DNA of 16,465 nt from Oscillibacter sp. Lineage in GTDB: Bacteria > Bacillota > Clostridia > Oscillospirales > Oscillospiraceae. A model generated the notes under the pieces. It was not told where the DNA came from, ran no database searches, and saw only the letters and a program-made list of their open reading frames with translations. The translations under genes and the position numbers were made by a program. Positions 13,319 to 16,465 of this stretch are shown here, piece after piece (the first letter of the stretch is position 1; each line of letters begins with the position of its first letter). The stretch spans positions 212,508 through 228,972 of the forward strand of contig DNFA01000015.1 in assembly GCA_003487665.1 (NCBI GenBank). The letters run 5' to 3'.

Positions 13319-13758
13319 CGCCCCGCCAGACGCGGCGCGATGCGCTTGCGCATCTGCACCGTTGTGCCCTTGCCCGGCACAGAACGCACTGTCAGGCGGT
13401 CGGTAAAGCTCTCCATGATGGTGAAGCCCATACCGCTGCGCTCGCTTCCGCCGGTGGTGTACATGGGGCGGCGCGCCTGCTCCACATTTTCGATGCCGCA
13501 GCCCCAGTCGCGGATGATGATCTCCAGCATGCCGCCCTTCAGGATCTTCAGCTTCATGACCACCTTTCCCAGACTGTCGGGATAGGCGTGGACAATGGCG
13601 TTGGTCACCGCCTCGCTGACGGCGGTCTTGATATCCCCCAGTTCGTCCAGCGTAGGATCCAGCTGCGCGGCAAAGCCGGCCGCGGCGATCCGGGCAAAGC
13701 CCTCGTTGCTGCTGCGGCTGAGAAATTCCAGAACCACATAGTTTTCCGCTCGCGTCAT
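13315..13758 (-). CDS. spoIIAB: Anti-sigma F factor and serine kinase SpoIIAB
   Basis: SpoIIAB binds sigma-F in its ATP form and phosphorylates SpoIIAA. The 147-residue GHKL-type kinase shows the N box EAVTNAIVHAY at 49-59 (Glu49, Asn53), the G1 box DWGCGI at 84-89, a YTTGGSERSGMGFTIME stretch at 100-116 holding the ATP lid and G2 box, and GKGTTVQM at 129-136. The ATG at 13758 is preferred: the N-terminus fits the family and GGAGGGAG lies 8 nt upstream. A TTG at 13782 would overlap spoIIAA and add eight atypical residues. It lies 16 bp after spoIIAA. Confidence 0.96.
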   Translation of the reverse strand: MTRAENYVVLEFLSRSSNEGFARIAAAGFAAQLDPTLDELGDIKTAVSEAVTNAIVHAYPDSLGKVVMKLKILKGGMLEIIIRDWGCGIENVEQARRPMYTTGGSERSGMGFTIMESFTDRLTVRSVPGKGTTVQMRKRIAPRLAGR

Positions 13759-13774
13759 GATATGTACTCCCTCC

Positions 13775-14080
13775 TTATTCAATGGTCATCATGCGGCCGA
13801 CGCCGGATGCCTCAAATACCTTCCGGGGCTGCTTTGCCACATGACGCAGCAGCACACTGCCGCCGACCTCCCGCATACGCTGCCACCCCCGCAGCGCCAC
13901 AGCGATACCGGAGCTGTCCATAAATGTGACGCCGGAAAAATCCAGCACCAGCGACATCGGTACCGTGCGCTCGATCTCGCGTTCCAGACAGTCCAGCAGC
14001 CCCTTGGCGCCGTGATGATCCAATTCACCGGAGAGCTGGAATTCCAGCTGCTGCCCTTCATATTTTGCCGATACTTCCAT
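13775..14080 (-). CDS. spoIIAA: Anti-sigma F factor antagonist SpoIIAA
   Basis: SpoIIAA is the STAS-domain anti-anti-sigma factor that, when unphosphorylated, frees sigma-F from SpoIIAB. The 101-residue product shows the family text LSGELDHHGAKGLLDCLE at 16-33 and FMDSSGIAVALRG at 53-65, where Ser57 corresponds to the serine phosphorylated by SpoIIAB and removed by SpoIIE. The ATG at 14080 is chosen because GGAG is 7 nt upstream and the length matches the family. An ATG at 14101 would add seven residues. It is the first gene of the spoIIA operon. Confidence 0.95.
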   Translation of the reverse strand: MEVSAKYEGQQLEFQLSGELDHHGAKGLLDCLEREIERTVPMSLVLDFSGVTFMDSSGIAVALRGWQRMREVGGSVLLRHVAKQPRKVFEASGVGRMMTIE

Positions 14081-14153
14081 TTGGCTGCTCCTTTGTTCCA
14101 TTATCCTGCGGCCATTTTCCGTGAAAACGCCGCAGATCAAGTGACCTGCGCTT

Positions 14154-14197
14154 ATTATACAGGATATGCCCTGTTTATTATGTCGAAACGTGTCGGA
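14154..14197 (-). promoter_or_regulatory. spoIIA promoter with tandem Spo0A-like boxes
   Basis: On the minus strand a perfect TATAAT lies at 14154-14159 with no good -35 at 17 bp (CATAAT, 14177-14182). On the plus strand TGTCGAA (14181-14187, exact 0A box) and TGTCGGA (14191-14197, one mismatch) are spaced 10 bp apart in tandem and reach into the -35 region. This is the arrangement of Spo0A-activated promoters in Bacillus, where phosphorylated Spo0A replaces a good -35 contact. A sigma-H promoter, as used by Bacillus subtilis spoIIA, was not found. Confidence 0.6.
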
Positions 14198-14205
14198 GCA
14201 AAAGA

Positions 14206-14231
14206 AAAAAGGCATCCGAAGATGCCTTTTT
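14206..14231 (-). terminator. Intrinsic terminator of valS
   Basis: AAAAAGGCATC (14206-14216) pairs with GATGCCTTTTT (14221-14231) around CGAA. On the minus strand the loop is the stable TTCG tetraloop closed by C-G, followed by TTTTTTCTTTT. It lies 41 bp after the valS stop and separates valS from the spoIIA promoter. Confidence 0.9.
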
Positions 14232-14271
14232 CGGGATTCTGTTTACAAATCAGCTGTAAAGTAATTTTGCA

Positions 14272-16465
14272 TTACAGCTTCATGGCCGCCGCGGATTCAT
14301 CCAGCTTGGCGATCAGCGCGCGGGTCTTCTCGGCCTTTTCGCGCTCGGCATTGACTACGCTCTCCGGCGCGCGGGAGGTGAAGGACTCGTTGGCCAGCTT
14401 CGCCTCGATGCGATGCAGGTTTTCCTCCGCCTTCTTCCGCTCGGCGGCGATGCGCTCCAGCTCCTTGGCGATGTCCACCAGCTCGGCCATGGGCATGTAG
14501 ACCGTGGCGTCGTGGGTGGCCACTGTGACCATGCCCGTCAGGTCGGCGGGAGCCTCGGTCATGACCGTCAGCTCGCTGGCATACGCCATACGGGTGATGA
14601 AGTGGGCACCCAGACGGTAGTTGTCCGGCTGCGCGGTGACAATGATGACCTGCGCCTTGCGGCTGGGCGGCACGTTCATCTCGGCGCGGCGGGCGCGGAT
14701 GGCGGAAATAGCGTCCTTGACCGCTTCCATGGCGTTTTCCGCCTCCGGGAAGTGCAGCGCGTCCTGATACTCCGGCCACTTGGCGGAGATCAGGTACTTA
14801 CCCTCGTGGGGCAGCGCCTGCCAGATCTCCTCGGTGATGAACGGCATGAACGGGTGCAGCAGCTCCAGAATGCGCAGCAGCACATAGCACAGCACGTTTT
14901 CCGCCGCCAGCTTCGCGGCGGCGTCCTCGCCGTTGAGCCGGGTCTTGGTCAGCTCGATATACCAGTCGCAATAGGTATCCCAGATGAAGTCGTAGATCTT
15001 GGCGGAGGCCACACCCAGCTCGTAGGATTCCAGATTGTCCGTGACCTCGCGGATCAGGGTATTCAGCTTGCTGAGCACCCACTTGTCCTCCAGCTCCAGA
15101 TTTTCGGGCAGCTGCACCTTGTCGATGGACAGGTTCATCATGACGAAACGGCTGGCGTTCCAGATCTTGTTGGCAAAGTTGCGCATGGCCTCGCACTTTT
15201 CAACGAAGAAGCGCATGTCGTTGCCGGGGCTATTGCCGGTGATTAGGTTGAAGCGCAGCGCGTCGGCGCCGTAGTTCTCCGCCATTTCCAGCGGATCGAT
15301 GCCGTTGCCCAGGGACTTGGACATCTTGCGTCCCTTGTCGTCCCGGACGAGGCCGTGGATGAACACGGTCTTGAAGGGCTCCTTCTTCATCTGCTCCATG
15401 CCGGAGAAGATCATGCGCGCCACCCAGAAGAAGATGATATCGTAGCCCGTGACCATGACGGAGGTGGGATACCAGTACTTCAGGTCGGGCGCGTCGGTGT
15501 CAGGCCAGCCCAGCGTGGAGAACGGCCACAGCGCGGAGCTGAACCAGGTGTCCAGCACGTCCTCCTCGCGGGTCAGGTGGGTGCAGCCGCACTTTTCGCA
15601 CTTGGTGGGATCCTCACGGCTGACGTTGATGTGGCCGCACTCGTCGCAGTACCACGCGGGGATCTGATGACCCCACCACAGCTGGCGGGAGATGCACCAG
15701 TCGTGGACGTTCTCCATCCAGTTGATATACGTCTTGGTGAAGCGCTCGGGCACGAACTTGATGGTGCCGTCCTCCACCACGCGGATGGCTTCCTTGGCCA
15801 GCGGCGCCATCTTCACGAACCACTGGGCAGAGATCAGCGGCTCCACGTCGTTGTGGCAGCGGTAGCAGGTGCCCACATTGTGGCTGTACGGCTCCGTCTT
15901 GACCAGATAGCCGTCGGCCTCCAGATCGGCCACCACCGCCTTGCGGCAGGCGTAGCGATCCATGCCCTGATATTTGCCGGCGTTTTCGTTCATGGTACCG
16001 TCGTCGCTGATGCAGCGGATGACCTCCAAATTGTGGCGCAGACCCACCTCGAAGTCGTTGGGATCGTGCGCCGGGGTCATCTTCACGGCGCCGGTGCCGA
16101 AGCCGATCTCGCAGTAATCGTCGCCCACGATGGGGATCTCGCGATTCATGATGGGCAGGATGCAGGTCTTGCCGATCAGGTGCTTGAAGTTCTCGTCCTC
16201 CGGGTTGACAGCCACACCGGTGTCGCCGAACATCGTCTCGGGACGGGTGGTGGCAATGACGATATCGCCGCTGCCGTCGGCCAGCGGATAGCGGATGTAC
16301 CACAGATGGCCGGGCTTGTCGGTGTACTCCACCTCGGCGTCGGACAGGGCGGTAAGGCAGTGGGGGCACCAGTTGATGATGCGGCTGCCCTTGTAGATCA
16401 GGCCTTTTTCATACAGCTCGCAGAAGGTCTCGCGGACGGCGCGGGAGCAGCCCTCGTCCATGGTG
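14272..16465 (-). CDS. valS: Valyl-tRNA synthetase, 3' part (5' end outside the window)
   Basis: ValS charges tRNA-Val with valine and edits mischarged threonine. About 730 C-terminal residues are present. The gene runs off the window edge, so the N-terminus with the HIGH motif is not seen. Visible are the zinc-type WCPHC, the editing-domain motif ATTRPETMFGDT and GTGAVKMTPAHD, the tandem CxxC knuckles CDECGH and CEKCGC, DTWFSSALWPFS, the class I signature KMSKS with GNGIDPLE, an anticodon-binding helical domain (LRILELLHPFMPFITEEIWQ) and the C-terminal coiled coil typical of ValS (roughly the last 70 residues, rich in E, R, K and A). An upstream T-box leader, if any, lies outside the window. 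Confidence 0.96.
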   Translation of the reverse strand, partial: TMDEGCSRAVRETFCELYEKGLIYKGSRIINWCPHCLTALSDAEVEYTDKPGHLWYIRYPLADGSGDIVIATTRPETMFGDTGVAVNPEDENFKHLIGKTCILPIMNREIPIVGDDYCEIGFGTGAVKMTPAHDPNDFEVGLRHNLEVIRCISDDGTMNENAGKYQGMDRYACRKAVVADLEADGYLVKTEPYSHNVGTCYRCHNDVEPLISAQWFVKMAPLAKEAIRVVEDGTIKFVPERFTKTYINWMENVHDWCISRQLWWGHQIPAWYCDECGHINVSREDPTKCEKCGCTHLTREEDVLDTWFSSALWPFSTLGWPDTDAPDLKYWYPTSVMVTGYDIIFFWVARMIFSGMEQMKKEPFKTVFIHGLVRDDKGRKMSKSLGNGIDPLEMAENYGADALRFNLITGNSPGNDMRFFVEKCEAMRNFANKIWNASRFVMMNLSIDKVQLPENLELEDKWVLSKLNTLIREVTDNLESYELGVASAKIYDFIWDTYCDWYIELTKTRLNGEDAAAKLAAENVLCYVLLRILELLHPFMPFITEEIWQALPHEGKYLISAKWPEYQDALHFPEAENAMEAVKDAISAIRARRAEMNVPPSRKAQVIIVTAQPDNYRLGAHFITRMAYASELTVMTEAPADLTGMVTVATHDATVYMPMAELVDIAKELERIAAERKKAEENLHRIEAKLANESFTSRAPESVVNAEREKAEKTRALIAKLDESAAAMKL

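Noticed and set aside
14103..14110. Sigma-H -35 element (GCAGGATAA-like) before spoIIAA
   Set aside because: No GAAT-type -10 lies 11-12 bp downstream, where the sequence runs straight into the ribosome binding site.
14121..14136. CcpA cre-like site near spoIIAA
   Set aside because: TGAAAACGCCGCAG resembles cre but fails at conserved 3' positions and is GC-biased. Evidence is too weak.

Overview
The window looks like chromosome from a GC-rich, endospore-forming Firmicute, most likely a gut Oscillospiraceae-type clostridium. This is inferred from the gene content (a spoIIAA-spoIIAB-sigF operon, HPr kinase, WhiA, a four-cysteine L28), the high GC content of the genes and the style of the intergenic repeats. 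No rRNA or tRNA gene, insertion sequence, prophage or CRISPR array is visible. Most genes lie on the minus strand.

Region by region: (1) 1-353 holds only repeats: short GC-rich palindromic units and a 120-bp MITE-like element. (2) 354-5910 (minus) is a cell-wall and carbon-control cluster read hprK, ROK sugar kinase, murB, rapZ, then a 31-bp tandem repeat array, whiA and a C_GCAxxG_C_C redox-type protein. The YvcK/GlmR-type gene usual between rapZ and whiA is missing, and the repeat array lies there instead. (3) 5911-6111 is a divergent promoter region with two good sigma-A promoters around a perfect A7/T7 inverted repeat. rpmB follows (plus), with a bidirectional terminator. (4) 6400-7593 (minus) encodes a DUF2500 membrane protein and a VanX-like D-Ala-D-Ala dipeptidase lipoprotein. 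(5) 7631-10105 (minus) is a PcrA/UvrD helicase. (6) 10106-12464 is the most notable part. Divergent from pcrA, a strong promoter is overlaid by two exact GAAC-N4-GTTC LexA boxes plus an imperfect third. It drives a 39-codon single-pass membrane micropeptide, a radical SAM putative DNA repair protein with a helix-hairpin-helix tail, and its usual TIGR03915-type partner. (7) 12614-14080 (minus) is the spoIIA operon, with a tandem pair of Spo0A-like boxes at its promoter. (8) 14272-16465 (minus) is the 3' portion of valS, followed by a strong terminator.

How the genes fit together: the hprK cluster links sugar-phosphate sensing (HprK, ROK kinase, RapZ) to peptidoglycan precursor synthesis (MurB) and division or chromosome control (WhiA). 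The spoIIA operon supplies the forespore sigma factor with its anti-sigma and anti-anti-sigma factors. The LexA-box operon appears to be a DNA-damage response cassette whose first product is an unannotated membrane micropeptide, resembling in layout the SOS-induced division inhibitors or membrane-active peptides of other bacteria. That functional reading is inference.
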